A DNA stretch of 20,000 nucleotides from Chiua virens (GCA_019787685.1 JAHNUO010000116.1:1-20000); one strand, 5' to 3'. Positions 1 to 10,337 are shown, counted from the stretch's first letter. Program-made: numbers and translations. Notes: generated by a model from the letters alone, not told the origin.

Positions 1-1565
1 TCCAAGGTGGTCGCTATCCAACTGAAGTCATATGCACGGTAAATTCCCTGCATATTCTTTTATCTGATCGATGTCCAGGTGGTCGGCTATCCAATGAAGT
101 CTATGCACGGTAAATTCACCTTGCATATTCGTTTTATCGATCGATGTCCAGTGGTCGGCTATCCAACTGAAGTCATATGCACGGTAAATTCACCTTGCAT
201 TCGTTTTATCGGATCGATGTCCAAGTGGTCGGCTATCCAACTGAAGTCATATGCACGGTAAATTCACCTGCATATTCGTTTTATCGGATCGATGTCCAGT
301 GGTCGGCTATCCAACTGAAGTCATATGCACGGTAAATTCACCTTGCATATTCGTTTATCGGATCGATGTCCAGTGGTCGGCTATCCAACTGAAGTCATAT
401 GCACGGTAAATTCACCTTGCATATTCGTTTTATCTGATCGATGTCCAGTGGTCGGCTATCCAACTGAAGTCATATGCACGGTAAATTCACCTTGCATATT
501 CGTTTTATCGGATCGATGTCCAGGTGGTCGGCTATCCAACTGAAGTCATATGCACGGTAAATTCACCTTGCATATTCGTTTTATCGGATCGATGTCCAAG
601 TGGTCGGCTATCCAACTGAAGTCATATGCACGGTAAATTCACCTTGCATATTCGTTTTATCGATCGATGTCCAAGTGGTCGGCATCCAATTGAAGTCATA
701 TGCACGGTAAATTCACCATGCATATTCGTTTTATCTGATCGATGTCCAAGTGGTCGGCTATCCAACTGAAGTCATATGCACGGTAAATTCACCTTGCATA
801 TTCGTTTATCGGATCGATGTCCAAGTGGTCGGCTATCCAACTGAAGTCATATGCACGGTAAATTCACCTTGCATATTCGTTTTATCGGATCGATGTCCAG
901 TGGTCGGCTATCCAACTGAAGTCATATGCACGGTAAATTCACCTTGCATATTCGTTTTATCTGATCGATGTCCAAGTGGTTCTATCCAATTGAAGTCTAT
1001 GCACGGTAAATTCACCATGCATATTCGTTTATCTGATCGATGTCCAAGTGGTCGGCTATCCAATGAAGTCATATGTACGGTAAATTCACCTTGCATATTT
1101 GTTTATCTGATCGATGTCCAAGTGGTCGTCTATCCAACTGAAGTCATATGCACGGTAAATTCACCTTGCAATTCGTTTTATCTGATCGATGTCCAAGTGG
1201 TCGTCTATCCAATTGAAGTCATATGCACGGTAAATTCACCATGCATATTCGTTTTATTGATCGATGTCCAAGTGGTCGTCTATCCAATTGAAGTCAATGC
1301 ACGGTAAATTCACCATGCATATTCGTTTATCTGATCGATGTCCAAGTGGTCGGCTATCCAATGAAGTCATATGTACGGTAATTCACTTGCATATTCGTTT
1401 TATCTGATCGATGTCCAAGTGGTCGTCTATCCAAACTGAAGTCATATGCACGGTAAATGCGCCATGCAATAAGTCTTTTTTTTGATTATTGTCCAGGTGA
1501 TGTCTATCCAAATGACGACATATGCACGGTAAATTCACCATGCATATTCGTTTTATCGGATCGAG
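1..1565. repeat. IGS 76-bp tandem array, left copy (partial)
   Basis: About 21 tandem copies of a ~76-bp unit, recognised by the recurring block GATCGATGTCCAAGTGGTCG followed by CTATCCAACTGAAG and CATATGCACGGTAAATTCACC. Copies of TGCACGGTAA at 551 and 627 give the 76-bp period; small indels vary it from about 71 to 79. The array runs off the left edge. Each unit contains a 28-bp imperfect palindrome with arms ATATGCACGGTAAA and TTCACCTTGCATAT (12 of 14 positions complementary). Units after about 1,000 increasingly carry variants (CACCATGC, TCGTCTATCCAATTG), and the last two (about 1,440-1,565) are strongly diverged. The array belongs to the spacer upstream of the next rDNA unit's promoter, so an enhancer role like that of other animal IGS repeats is likely but inferred. 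Confidence 0.95.
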
Positions 1566-1661
1566 TTTATGTTAATAAAATCGCGAGTTTTGTAAATTAT
1601 ATTAATACACTGCGATATTGCTTCGGAATAGTGTGAACATATAAAACACCGCTGATTATTG
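1566..1661. other. Non-repeated IGS, array edge to microsatellite
   Basis: AT-rich single-copy spacer that also occurs at about 17,397-17,492 with a few indels. It holds CTTCGGAATAGTGTGAACAT, the landmark used to measure unit length (1,621 here, 17,451 in the right copy). I see no gene in it. Confidence 0.8.
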
Positions 1662-1740
1662 AATGTGTGTGCGCGTGCACGTGTGTGTGTGGTGTGTGGG
1701 TGTGTGTGCGTGTGTGTGCGTGTGCGTGTGCGTGCGCGTG
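1662..1740. repeat. TG/CG-rich microsatellite in IGS (left)
   Basis: Alternating purine-pyrimidine tract of GTGTGT, GCGTGT and GTGCGC steps. The same tract recurs at 17,493-17,580 with a different length. Alternating GT/GC DNA can adopt Z-form, but nothing here shows a function. Open frames through it encode only Cys/Val/Arg or His/Thr dipeptide repeats and are not genes. Confidence 0.9.
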
Positions 1741-2080
1741 CTTGCGTGAACGTGTGTGTTGTGTACCCGTACAATTGCGCGTGTGTGTTTGTGTTATACA
1801 CTGTCCATACCATTGATGCATTCATTATCAATGCTGCCTGCGCTTGTTTAAACCGGCTAAACTTTTAAATTGCATACTTACAGAGGTATGTATCAAACTG
1901 AAACCTGGCTAAATATAAATGCGTGCGCTTGCGTGAACGGTGTGTGTGTACCGTACAATTGCGTGGTGTGTTGGCATGCATTCATTATCAATGCTGCCTG
2001 CGCGTGTTTGAAACACGGCTAACTTTTTAAATTGCATACTTACAGAGGTATGTATCAACTGAACCTGGCTAAATACAAAT
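1734..2080. repeat. Two-copy ~170-bp tandem duplication in IGS (left)
   Basis: Two diverged direct copies, about 1,734-1,920 and 1,921-2,080. Each starts with a GCGTGCGCTTGCGTGAACG-like block, passes through GTACAATTGCG, ATTCATTATCAATGCTGCC and TTGCATACTTACAGAGGTAT, and ends at CCTGGCTAAATA. Copy 2 lacks a short stretch around TTATACACTGTCC. The same pair is at 17,577-17,770 and 17,771-17,938, so the duplication predates the spread of this IGS type. The first copy contains a small stem, CATTGAT with ATCAATG. Confidence 0.9.
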
Positions 2081-2417
2081 GCATACATACAGGGGTGGGC
2101 ACTAAACGCTTTTATCTTCTATTTTTAATTAATATATCATACGATTATTACTATTAATAGGCATATCCTTGTCGATTTTTTTACAAATATATTTAGATTG
2201 TGTGTTTTTCATAATCTAAATATAATGCTTTCATCTGGTCGTGGGTTCAATTCCAATAGTGTCGCATTCTTTTGTTTAATAAATCTTTTTTTATTTTTTT
2301 AAAATCTATATTAATGTAATAATTATTTAGATGCATAAAAAGACAAATGCAGCGATGATAGATATACATACATGTACAATACTTCCGATGCGCAGTTTAA
2401 GTGCTCTCTTGCACGCT
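2081..2417. other. AT-rich IGS segment (left)
   Basis: AT-rich single-copy spacer repeated at about 17,939-18,289 of the right IGS. It contains a perfect 12-bp inverted repeat (2,188-2,224) and a weak tRNA B-box-like string, GGTTCAATTCC (2,244-2,254). No gene is recognisable. Confidence 0.75.
2188..2224. repeat. Perfect 12-bp inverted repeat (left IGS)
   Basis: Arms TATATTTAGATT (2,188-2,199) and AATCTAAATATA (2,213-2,224) are exactly complementary around a 13-nt loop. The right IGS keeps a 10-bp version at 18,051-18,083. Neither strand has the T-run expected right after a simple hairpin terminator. It could be a cruciform, a small MITE remnant or an RNA hairpin in spacer transcripts. Confidence 0.85.
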
Positions 2418-2419
2418 CC

Positions 2420-2510
2420 TGCCTGTGCGGCTTGGTGGCGATGACCATAGAGCTTCTTGACTCGCAAGCCGTGGGTCCCGGGTTCGAAATCCGGCAAAAA
2501 AAAAAAAAAA
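2420..2510 (+). mobile_element. tRNA-derived SINE-like element or tRNA pseudogene (left IGS)
   Basis: Degenerate tRNA-like sequence. It has an anticodon-arm-like string GACTCGCAAG, then GTGGGTCCCGGGTTCG, which is a near-perfect Pol III B box within a T-arm. Directly after the T-arm comes a run of about 15 A instead of an acceptor stem and discriminator base. The upstream A-box region (about 2,428-2,447) is recognisable but poor. In this copy the T-arm reads GGTTCGAAATCCGG, with a one-base slip relative to the cleaner right copy. Loss of the acceptor stem plus an A-tail is typical of tRNA-derived SINEs and retroposed tRNA fragments. A working tRNA is very unlikely. It is fixed at the same place in both IGS copies. 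Confidence 0.7.
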
Positions 2511-2799
2511 CTTGTTTTTGTGGACGTCGATTATTTGGAACTTTGGCGACACACATTGGACCCGTGGACTGGAATCAGAAAAAATCCGTGGGCACGAAGT
2601 ATGTGCTAATGGGACGTGTAAATCTTTTTCTGTTAAACAGGTTGAGAGAGAGAAATAAGGGCCCCAAAAAAACTGAAAAATTCACGCCGTGTAACCTCCA
2701 CTATGGGAAAATTTTGGCTCGTAGAATAAATCGAATATCCTACAATCAATCTCAACCTCCCCGTGCCTACATGGTATAATTGTAGATGCCATCAGGTGG
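2511..2799. other. IGS segment between tRNA-like element and 160-bp array (left)
   Basis: Single-copy spacer repeated at about 18,380-18,680. It includes GTGGACGTCGATTATTTGG, a GAGAGAGAGAAATAA tract and TGGTATAAT at 2,772-2,780. No gene is recognised; the open frames crossing it are short and not conserved between the two IGS copies. Confidence 0.7.
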
Positions 2800-5700
2800 C
2801 GAAAAAAACTTGTGGCTTGAATTTTGCCCACTTTCGTCAACATTGATTGCGAGCGAAAAAAATTCTTGTGTCCTTGCATTTTGCCCAACTCATGCAAACG
2901 ATTGGATGCGAGCTGGAAATGGTAGCAGATCGTAAACATAACGATGGAATTTTTTTTTGAAACTCATGCTCGCCGTGGCGGCCACCAGGAGGGCCCACCA
3001 GGCGGCACGGTCGACGAAAAATTTTGGTCTGAATTTTGCCAACTCATCGTCAAACGATTGATGCGAGCTGGGAAAATGGTATGCCGATCGGAAACATAAA
3101 CCGATTGGAATTTTTTTGAAACTCATGCTCGCCGTGGCGGCACCAGGAGCCCACCCAGGCGGCACGGTCGACGAAAAAATTTGTGTCTGAATTTGCCCAA
3201 CTCATCGTCAAACGATTGATGCGAGCTGGGAAAATGGTATGCCGATCGGAAACATAACGATTGGAATTTTTTTTTGAAACTCATGCTCGCCGTGGCGGCC
3301 ACCAGGAAGCCACCAGGCGGCACGGTCGACGAAAAATTTTTGTGTCTGAATTTTGCCCAACTCATCGTCAAACGATTGATGCGAGCTGGGAAAATGTATG
3401 CCGATCGGAAACATAACGATTGGAATTTTTTTTTGAAACTCATGCTCGCCGTGGCGGCCACCAGGAGCCCACCAGGCGGCACGGTCGACGAAAAAATTTT
3501 GTGTCTGAATTTTGCCCAACTCATCGTCAAACGATTGATGCGAGCTGGGAAAATGGTATGCCGATCGGAAACATAACGATTGGAATTTTTTTTTGAAACT
3601 CATGCTCGCCGTGGCGGCCACCAGGAGCCCACCAGGCGGCACGGTCGACGAAAAAAAATTTGTGTCTGAATTTTGCCCAACTCATCGTCAAACGATTGAT
3701 GCGAGCTGGGAAAATGGTATGCCGATCGGAAACATAACGATTGGATTTTTTTTTGAAACTCATGCTCGCCGTGGCGGCCACCAGGAGCCCACCAGGCGGC
3801 ACGGTCGACGAAAAAAATTTGTGTCTGAATTTTGCCCAACTCATCGTCAAACGATTGATGCGAGCTGGGAAAATGGTATGCCGATCGGAAACATAACGAT
3901 TGGATTTTTTTTGAAACTCATGCTCGCCGTGGCGGCCACCAGGAGCCCACCAGGCGGCACGGTCGACGAAAAAATTTTTGTGTCTGAATTTTGCCCAACT
4001 CATCGTCAAACGATTGATGCGAGCTGGGAAAATGGTATGCCGATCGGAAACATAACGATTGGAATTTTTTTTGAAACTCATGCTCGCCGTGGCGGCCACC
4101 AGGAGCCCACCAGGCGGCACGGTCGACGAAAAAAATTTTGTGTCTGAATTTTGCCCAACTCATCGTCAAACGATTGATGCGAGCTGGGAAAATGGTATGC
4201 CGATCGGAAACATAACGATTGGATTTTTTTTGAAACTCATGCTCGCCGTGGCGGCCACCAGGAGCCCACCAGGCGGCACGGTCGACGAAAAAAATTTTGT
4301 GTCTGAATTTTGCCCAACTCATCGTCAAACGATTGATGCGAGCTGGGAAAATGGTATGCCGATCGGAAACATAACGATTGGATTTTTTTTTGAAACTCAT
4401 GCTCGCCGTGGCGGCCACCAGGAGCCCACCAGGCGGCACGGTCGACGAAAAAATTTTTGTGTCTGAATTTTGCCCAACTCATCGTCAAACGATTGATGCG
4501 AGCTGGGAAAATGGTATGCCGATCGGAAACATAACGATTGGAATTTTTTTTTGAAACTCATGCTCGCCGTGGCGGCCACCAGGAGCCCACCAGGCGGCAC
4601 GGTCGACGAAAAAATTTTTGTGTCTGAATTTTGCCCAACTCATCGTCAAACGATTGATGCGAGCTGGGAAAATGGTATGCCGATCGGAAACATAACGATT
4701 GGATTTTTTTTTGAAACTCATGCTCGCCGTGGCGGCCACCAGGAGCCCACCAGGCGGCACGGTCGACGAAAAAAATTTTGTGTCTGAATTTTGCCCAACT
4801 CATCGTCAAACGATTGATGCGAGCTGGGAAAATGGTATGCCGATCGGAAACATAACGATTGGAATTTTTTTTTGAAACTCATGCTCGCCGTGGCGGCCAC
4901 CAGGAGCCCACCAGGCGGCACGGTCGACGAAAAAATTTTGTGTCTGAATTTTGCCCAACTCATCGTCAAACGATTGATGCGAGCTGGGAAAATGGTATGC
5001 CGATCGGAAACATAACGATTGGAATTTTTTTTTGAAACTCATGCTCGCCGTGGCGGCCACCAGGAGCCCACCAGGCGGCACGGTCGACGAAAAAATTTTG
5101 TGTCTGAATTTTGCCCAACTCATCGTCAAACGATTGATGCGAGCTGGGAAAATGGTATGCCGATCGGAAACATAACGATTGGAATTTTTTTTTGAAACTC
5201 ATGCTCGCCGTGGCGGCCACCAGGAGCCCACCAGGCGGCACGGTCGACGAAAAAATTTTGTGTCTGAATTTTGCCCAACTCATCGTCAAACGATTGATGC
5301 GAGCTGGGAAAATGGTATGCCGATCGGAAACATAACGATTGGATTTTTTTTTGAAACTCATGCTCGCCGTGGCGGCCACCAGGAGCCCACCAGGCGGCAC
5401 GGTCGACGAAAAAATTTTGTGTCTGAATTTTGCCCAACTCATCGTCAAACGATTGATGCGAGCTGGGAAAATGGTATGCCGATCGGAAACATAACGATTG
5501 GAATTTTTTTTTGAAACTCATGCTCGCCGTGGCGGCCACCAGGAGCCCACCAGGCGGCACGGTCGACGAAAAATTTTGTGTCTGAATTTTGCCCAACTCA
5601 TCGTCAAACGATTGATGCGAGCTGGGAAAATGGTATGCCGATCGGAAACATAACGATTGGATTTTTTTTTTGAAACTCATGCTCGCCGTGGCGGCCACCA

Positions 5701-6200
5701 GGAGCCCACCAGGCGGCACGGTCGACGAAAAAATTTTTGTGTCTGAATTTTGCCCAACTCATCGTCAAACGATTGATGCGAGCTGGGAAAATGGTATGCC
5801 GATCGGAAACATAACGATTGGAATTTTTTTTGAAACTCATGCTCGCCGTGGCGGCCACCAGGAGCCCACCAGGCGGCACGGTCGACGAAAAATTTTTGTG
5901 TCTGAATTTTGCCCAACTCATCGTCAAACGATTGATGCGAGCTGGGAAAATGGTATGCCGATCGGAAACATAACGATTGGAATTTTTTTTGAAACTCATG
6001 CTCGCCGTGGCGGCCACCAGGAGCCCACCAGGCGGCACGGTCGACGAAAAAAATTTTGTGTCTGAATTTTGCCCACTCATCGTCAAACGATTGATGCGAG
6101 CTGGGAAAATGGTATGCCGATCGGAAACATAACGATTGGAATTTTTTTTTGAAACTCATACTCGCCGAAATGTCCAACAGACTGGCCACTGTCGACGATA
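2800..6200. repeat. IGS 160-bp tandem array, left copy (complete)
   Basis: Twenty full copies of a ~160-bp unit, marked by GGTCGACGAAAA at about 3,010, 3,168, 3,325, 3,484 and so on to 6,040 (mean spacing 159.5). The array is bounded by two partial copies at 2,800-2,943 and one diverged half-copy at 6,150-6,200 next to the 28S flank. From 3,500 onward the units look essentially identical apart from two homopolymer tracts, the A-run plus T-run after GTCGACG and the T-run before GAAACTCATGC. It lies downstream of 28S in the transcription direction, so it may be read by trailing Pol I or take part in termination or replication-fork blocking; that is inference. Open frames on both strands are a by-product of the repetition. 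Confidence 0.96.
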
Positions 6201-6436
6201 TAAAGAATAACCAAATGATCGATTGCAGTATTGCTGTATTATAGGATACTTTAATATCCAGTTGACCACAACATCTCACAAACCATCAACCAAACATATA
6301 CCAAACATATACAACATCGCACAAACCATCAACCAAACATATAGCCAACAATTTCAGTACACAAGTCCCCGGCCCCACCCGGCCCACAACAAAACGCCCA
6401 GTACATTATAATAGAAATATGATTTTCTCAATTCCG
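6201..6436 (-). other. 28S 3' flank / putative 3' ETS
   Basis: Single-copy sequence between the last degenerate 160-bp unit and the 28S 3' end. It contains a two-copy 43-bp repeat (6,271-6,343) and a pyrimidine-poor CCCCGGCCCCACCC stretch near 6,367. Pre-rRNA presumably extends through it before 3'-end processing. I could not identify a Pol I terminator motif. Confidence 0.6.
6271..6343. repeat. Two-copy 43-bp repeat in 28S 3' flank
   Basis: The block CACAAACCATCAACCAAACA plus TATA occurs at 6,277-6,300 and again at 6,320-6,343, exactly 43 bp apart. A shorter CCAAACATATA copy lies between them. Confidence 0.85.
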
Positions 6437-6738
6437 ATACAAATCGGCAAGCGAGAGCTAAGTTCAGAGGATCGCAGTATGACGGCTGCTCTACCACTTA
6501 CAACACTCTGCCTGTTACCAAAGTCGTTTACAATTGATTTCGAGTACCAGCATCGCCACAACCTAATGTTTAGCCGAATGCAACTAGCTCGTCGAACAGG
6601 TGCTTTCGCCTCCCGCTCTCGCTATGTTACAAGGCATTAGGCATAATAACTTTCCGTCAAACACAAGTGAATGACTATCAAATGGTATTTGCCAAGCGAC
6701 ACGGTGACCCCCTTACTATTGTTCTTATCCAGCTCGGA

Positions 6739-6769
<31 letters not shown>

Positions 6770-6829
6770 ACGGACGTAGCGTCATACCACTGTTCGCTCG
6801 AACAAGTATTAAACCATTGGTCCGTACCT

Positions 6830-6846
6830 AAGGTTCCTCTCGTACT
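6830..6846 (-). other. 28S sarcin-ricin loop
   Basis: The minus strand reads AGTACGAGAGGAACC, the near-universal loop that binds elongation factors on the large subunit. It is intact here and confirms the identity and orientation of the 28S gene. Confidence 0.95.
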
Positions 6847-6883
6847 ACGCAGGAATGCTGTTGGAACAACGTATGTCATCAGA

Positions 6884-6936
<53 letters not shown>

Positions 6937-6960
6937 CATGGGTGAACAATCCAACGCTTG

Positions 6961-7012
<52 letters not shown>

Positions 7013-7056
7013 GACGTCGCTATGAACGCTTGGCCGCCACAAGCCAGTTATCCCTA

Positions 7057-7090
<34 letters not shown>

Positions 7091-7673
7091 GTTAAACCAA
7101 AAGGATCGATAGGCCGAGCTTTTGCTGTCTCTGTATGTACTGAATACCGAGATCAAGCCAGCATTTTGCCCTTTTGCTCTATGTGTGGTTTCTGTCCGCA
7201 CTGAGCTGGCCTTGGGGACACCTCCGTTATTATTTGAGAGATGTACCGCCCCCAGTCAAACTCCCACCTGGCAGGTGTCCTTGATTTGGATCATATCTAA
7301 GCCACGGAGTTAAACCAAATTTCTATGCAATACCGACAACCGACCGTTCGCCGAAGCTACTAGGCCAATACGCACAGGATCACACATATGAAATTTGTTT
7401 GGTAGTATAACAAAAACTCTGGATATTTTGGAACTAGAAACTCGCATCAACACAAAATACCATAAGAACACCCACAAGTGAGCATCCATATAATGGCTAT
7501 GGTAAAATGATACACGTCCCAATCATCAAGTAAGTAAGGAAACAATAAGGGTAGTGGTATTTCATTGTTGATAAACCCCGAAAGAATATCTCCCACTATG
7601 CTACACCCCTTATGTCTCCTTACAGTGCCAGACTAGAGTCAAGCTCAATAGGGTCTTCTTTCCCCACTAATTA

Positions 7674-7710
<37 letters not shown>

Positions 7711-7724
<14 letters not shown>
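7711..7724. repeat. R1 target-site duplication, 3' copy
   Basis: AGTAGATAGGGACA on the plus strand (minus strand TGTCCCTATCTACT), identical to 8,070-8,083. On the minus strand it is followed by ATCTAGCGAAACCACAGCC, the normal continuation of 28S. Length and sequence match the 14-bp duplication typical of R1 insertions. Confidence 0.92.
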
Positions 7725-8069
7725 ACCTGCGTGTATCTCCGTTACCGGTACGCTTTGCGCAACATCTACGAAGAACGGTTACATACCCATAAGGGTTTAA
7801 CACCGCCCACGCCACTGCCGTTTCAGCACCCGTAGGCACCTCACCGTAACGGGGCGACTGGAGCCAACTATTACTAGCTGACCCCAGCCGGGGCCCCCCG
7901 TACCCGCAGTACCTACTTGGGTAAGGCTAGGTTAACCACTTCGAACAGGACAGTACCTGAATAGTTTTAGCGTGTCTACCACGAACGATTCGGGGGCGTG
8001 GGGCGTCACTCCCCAAGAAGGTGGCTGTAATCGCCGAAGCTTTACCCAGCAGGTCCTCCCCCTGCGGCC
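7725..8069 (-). mobile_element. 5'-truncated R1-type non-LTR retrotransposon in 28S
   Basis: A 345-bp insert at the R1 position of 28S. On the minus strand the gene reads into TGTCCCTATCTACT, leaves the 28S sequence at GGCCGCAGGGGGAGGACC, and rejoins after a second exact copy of the same 14 bp. R1 elements insert at this site by target-primed reverse transcription and are often 5'-truncated; a full element is about 5 kb, so this would be only the 3' tail. It is more GC-rich than its surroundings, with a GGGGGGCCCCGGCTGGGG stretch, and has no A-tail. Two short open frames enter from the 5' side and stop within about 150 bp, possibly the end of ORF2, but I could not recognise protein motifs. 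The identification rests on site and duplication, not on homology of the insert. Confidence 0.85.
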
Positions 8070-8083
8070 AGTAGATAGGGACA
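8070..8083. repeat. R1 target-site duplication, 5' copy
   Basis: Exact 14-bp match to 7,711-7,724. The flanks differ on both sides (plus strand: C before and GTGGGA after here; T before and ACCTGC after in the other copy), so the duplication is exactly 14 bp. Confidence 0.92.
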
Positions 8084-8097
8084 GTGGGAATCTCGTT

Positions 8098-8124
<27 letters not shown>

Positions 8125-8160
<36 letters not shown>
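8125..8160 (-). other. Intact R2 retrotransposon target site
   Basis: The minus strand contains CTCTTAAGGTAGCCAAATGC, the sequence R2 elements cleave between AAGG and TAGC (about 8,142/8,143). It is uninterrupted, so this unit has no R2 insertion. Confidence 0.9.
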
Positions 8161-8184
<24 letters not shown>

Positions 8185-8185
8185 A

Positions 8186-8240
<55 letters not shown>

Positions 8241-8251
8241 ACACCCGTTAG

Positions 8252-8293
<42 letters not shown>

Positions 8294-9145
8294 AGGTCCG
8301 TGCCAGTTCTGAATTAATTGTTTATTGATAATCGTTTTCGATGAACGGCCGCGAAGCCGCCACCAGCACAGCAAGAAAGTTCCACAATTTGATTATGAAA
8401 TCTACTATCCGGGAACGCATCGGCACTTGCGCACCAACACTATTTACCCAGAACGAGCACATTAACCGTTATAATTGTTTCCCCATCAAGCCCGACTATC
8501 TCAATCTTCAGAGCCAATCCTTATCCCGAAGTTACGGATCTAATTTGCCGACTTCCCTTACCTACATTATTCTATCGACTAGAGACTCTTCACCTTGGAG
8601 ACCGGCTGCGGATATCGGTACGGTCTGTTGAGAAGTTTGCGTGGCCCCACCATAGATTTTCAAGGTCCAAGGAGAAAATACTGACACAACAGTAAATGTC
8701 ATGCTCTTCCAATCCATAAACCATATCTCTCTGTGAAAGACTTCCATGGTTTTACGATTGTTCAACAGAAAAGAAAACTCTTCCAGTATCTCTCGAAGGC
8801 TTCTCTATGGTTGTTCCTGTTGCCAGGATGAGTGTAATAAGACCCATTTTTAATAAACAACGTATACTCAACAGGTTACGGAATTGGAACCGTATTCCCT
8901 TTCGCTCTTATTAATTATGTACGACAATTTAGTCAAAAATTTTGTAACATAAATTAAACAGCTTTCGCATAGAGCTTAGGACCGACTAACTCGTGATCAA
9001 CCACTGTTCACACGAAACCCTTCTCCACTTCAGTCCTCCAAGATCTCATTCGATTATTTGCTACTACCACCAAGATCTGTGCCAATGGCGGCTCCATGCA
9101 GGCTCACGCCAAACACTTCTGCGCACACCATTGTACCCTCCTACT

Positions 9146-9197
9146 CACTAGGACTTGACAGATTTGCACCACAAGGATGAATCTCATTGTCCTAGCG
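9146..9197 (-). other. 28S D7a helix (site of the insect hidden break)
   Basis: In RNA sense, CGCTAGGAC pairs with GTCCTAGTG (one G-U) around a loop of about 34 nt. Many insects cut 28S into alpha and beta halves in an AU-rich loop here, often at UAAU. This loop is mixed in composition and contains no TAAT, so the cut may be absent or use another signal. Confidence 0.55.
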
Positions 9198-9244
9198 GCG
9201 ATGTATAGGCATATGACTTGAGCGCCATCCATTTTAAGGGCTAG

Positions 9245-9282
<38 letters not shown>

Positions 9283-9523
9283 ATTACGACTTCCATGTCC
9301 ACCGTCCTGCTGTTTTAAGCAACCAACGCCTTTCATGGTATCAATATGAGTCATTAATTTAGGCGCCGTAACATCGCGTTTGGTTCATCCCACAGCGCCA
9401 GTTCTGCTTACCAAAAGTGGCCCACTGGGCACAATATATCTAAACCTCGATATCTTCAGATCAAGAAAGATGAGGTTCTTACCCATTTAAAGTTTGAGAA
9501 TAGGTTGAGGTCGTTTCGGCCCC

Positions 9524-9556
<33 letters not shown>

Positions 9557-9579
9557 TTATATTTAGATTTATCATTGCA

Positions 9580-9648
<69 letters not shown>

Positions 9649-9689
9649 ACCCAATTCTGACAATCGATTTGCACGTCAGAACTGCTTCA

Positions 9690-9729
<40 letters not shown>

Positions 9730-9930
9730 TATAGTTCACCATCTTTCGGGTCACAGCATGTATGCTCAAGGTACGCTCTCGAACAGAGGGCCCAATTGCT
9801 TGAACCATGTTCACATAGAACGCCCCGGGATGGAGAAACGATCATTGGAGATCGCTTGTAATCCCATAAAATAGTTATTTTAATTGCGCCTTTAGGTTTC
9901 AACGAAATACCCAATGACTCGCACACATGT

Positions 9931-9971
<41 letters not shown>

Positions 9972-10337
9972 TCCCAAATCTATCGCATTGCTAATCAAAT
10001 ACATGCGATCACTGCCACCGCAACATATAAATACGTTACGGCCGTGATACATTTGCATGGTGGCATGATTGTTAAGCTCCATCCGCTGTTTACCGGGCAC
10101 CCGCAATAGCCTAACCATACGACACAAGTGCCGCAGATAGGCTAAACTGACTACACAGGCCGTATGATAAACCGTCTCAAAGAGAACTACGAATGGATCG
10201 CAATGTCCTACTATGCGAAAAGTGCATACTGTCGACGGCACATGGTTAAATGCACCGCCCAAACAGCACTGAATTTCGCAATTCAGATATTCAGGTTCAT
10301 CGGGCTTAACCCCTAAGCGGTTTCACGTACTATTTAA

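Noticed and set aside
79..1307. Repetitive open frames in the 76-bp array
   Set aside because: They repeat the translation of the spacer unit (VICTVNSPCIFVLSDRC), broken wherever an indel occurs, and are not proteins.
1..1565. CRISPR-like regularly spaced repeats
   Set aside because: The whole 76-bp unit repeats with no variable spacers, and the flanks are eukaryotic rDNA.
2240..2256. Second tRNA-like B box, GGTTCAATTCC
   Set aside because: No A box or cloverleaf is recognisable around it, and the right IGS copy is disrupted (AATTTCC).
3285..3330. Strong hairpin in the 160-bp unit around CCGTGGCGG and GGCGGCACGG
   Set aside because: Only CCGTG/CACGG pairs cleanly and the inner bases mismatch, so it is not a convincing structure.
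3123..6279. Many open frames of 80-200 codons on both strands across the 160-bp array (for example with recurrent RPPGG-like or DRAAWWAPGGRHGEHEF-like segments)
   Set aside because: The same DNA is open in several frames on both strands, the frame rotates with the 160-bp period and with homopolymer slips, and there is no gene start or conserved domain. They are translations of a non-coding repeat.
8341..10262. Antisense open frames over 28S (such as 8,341-8,631 plus, and 9,927-10,109 plus), possibly like yeast TAR1
   Set aside because: They are short, arise from conserved rRNA sequence and show no protein similarity that I recognise.
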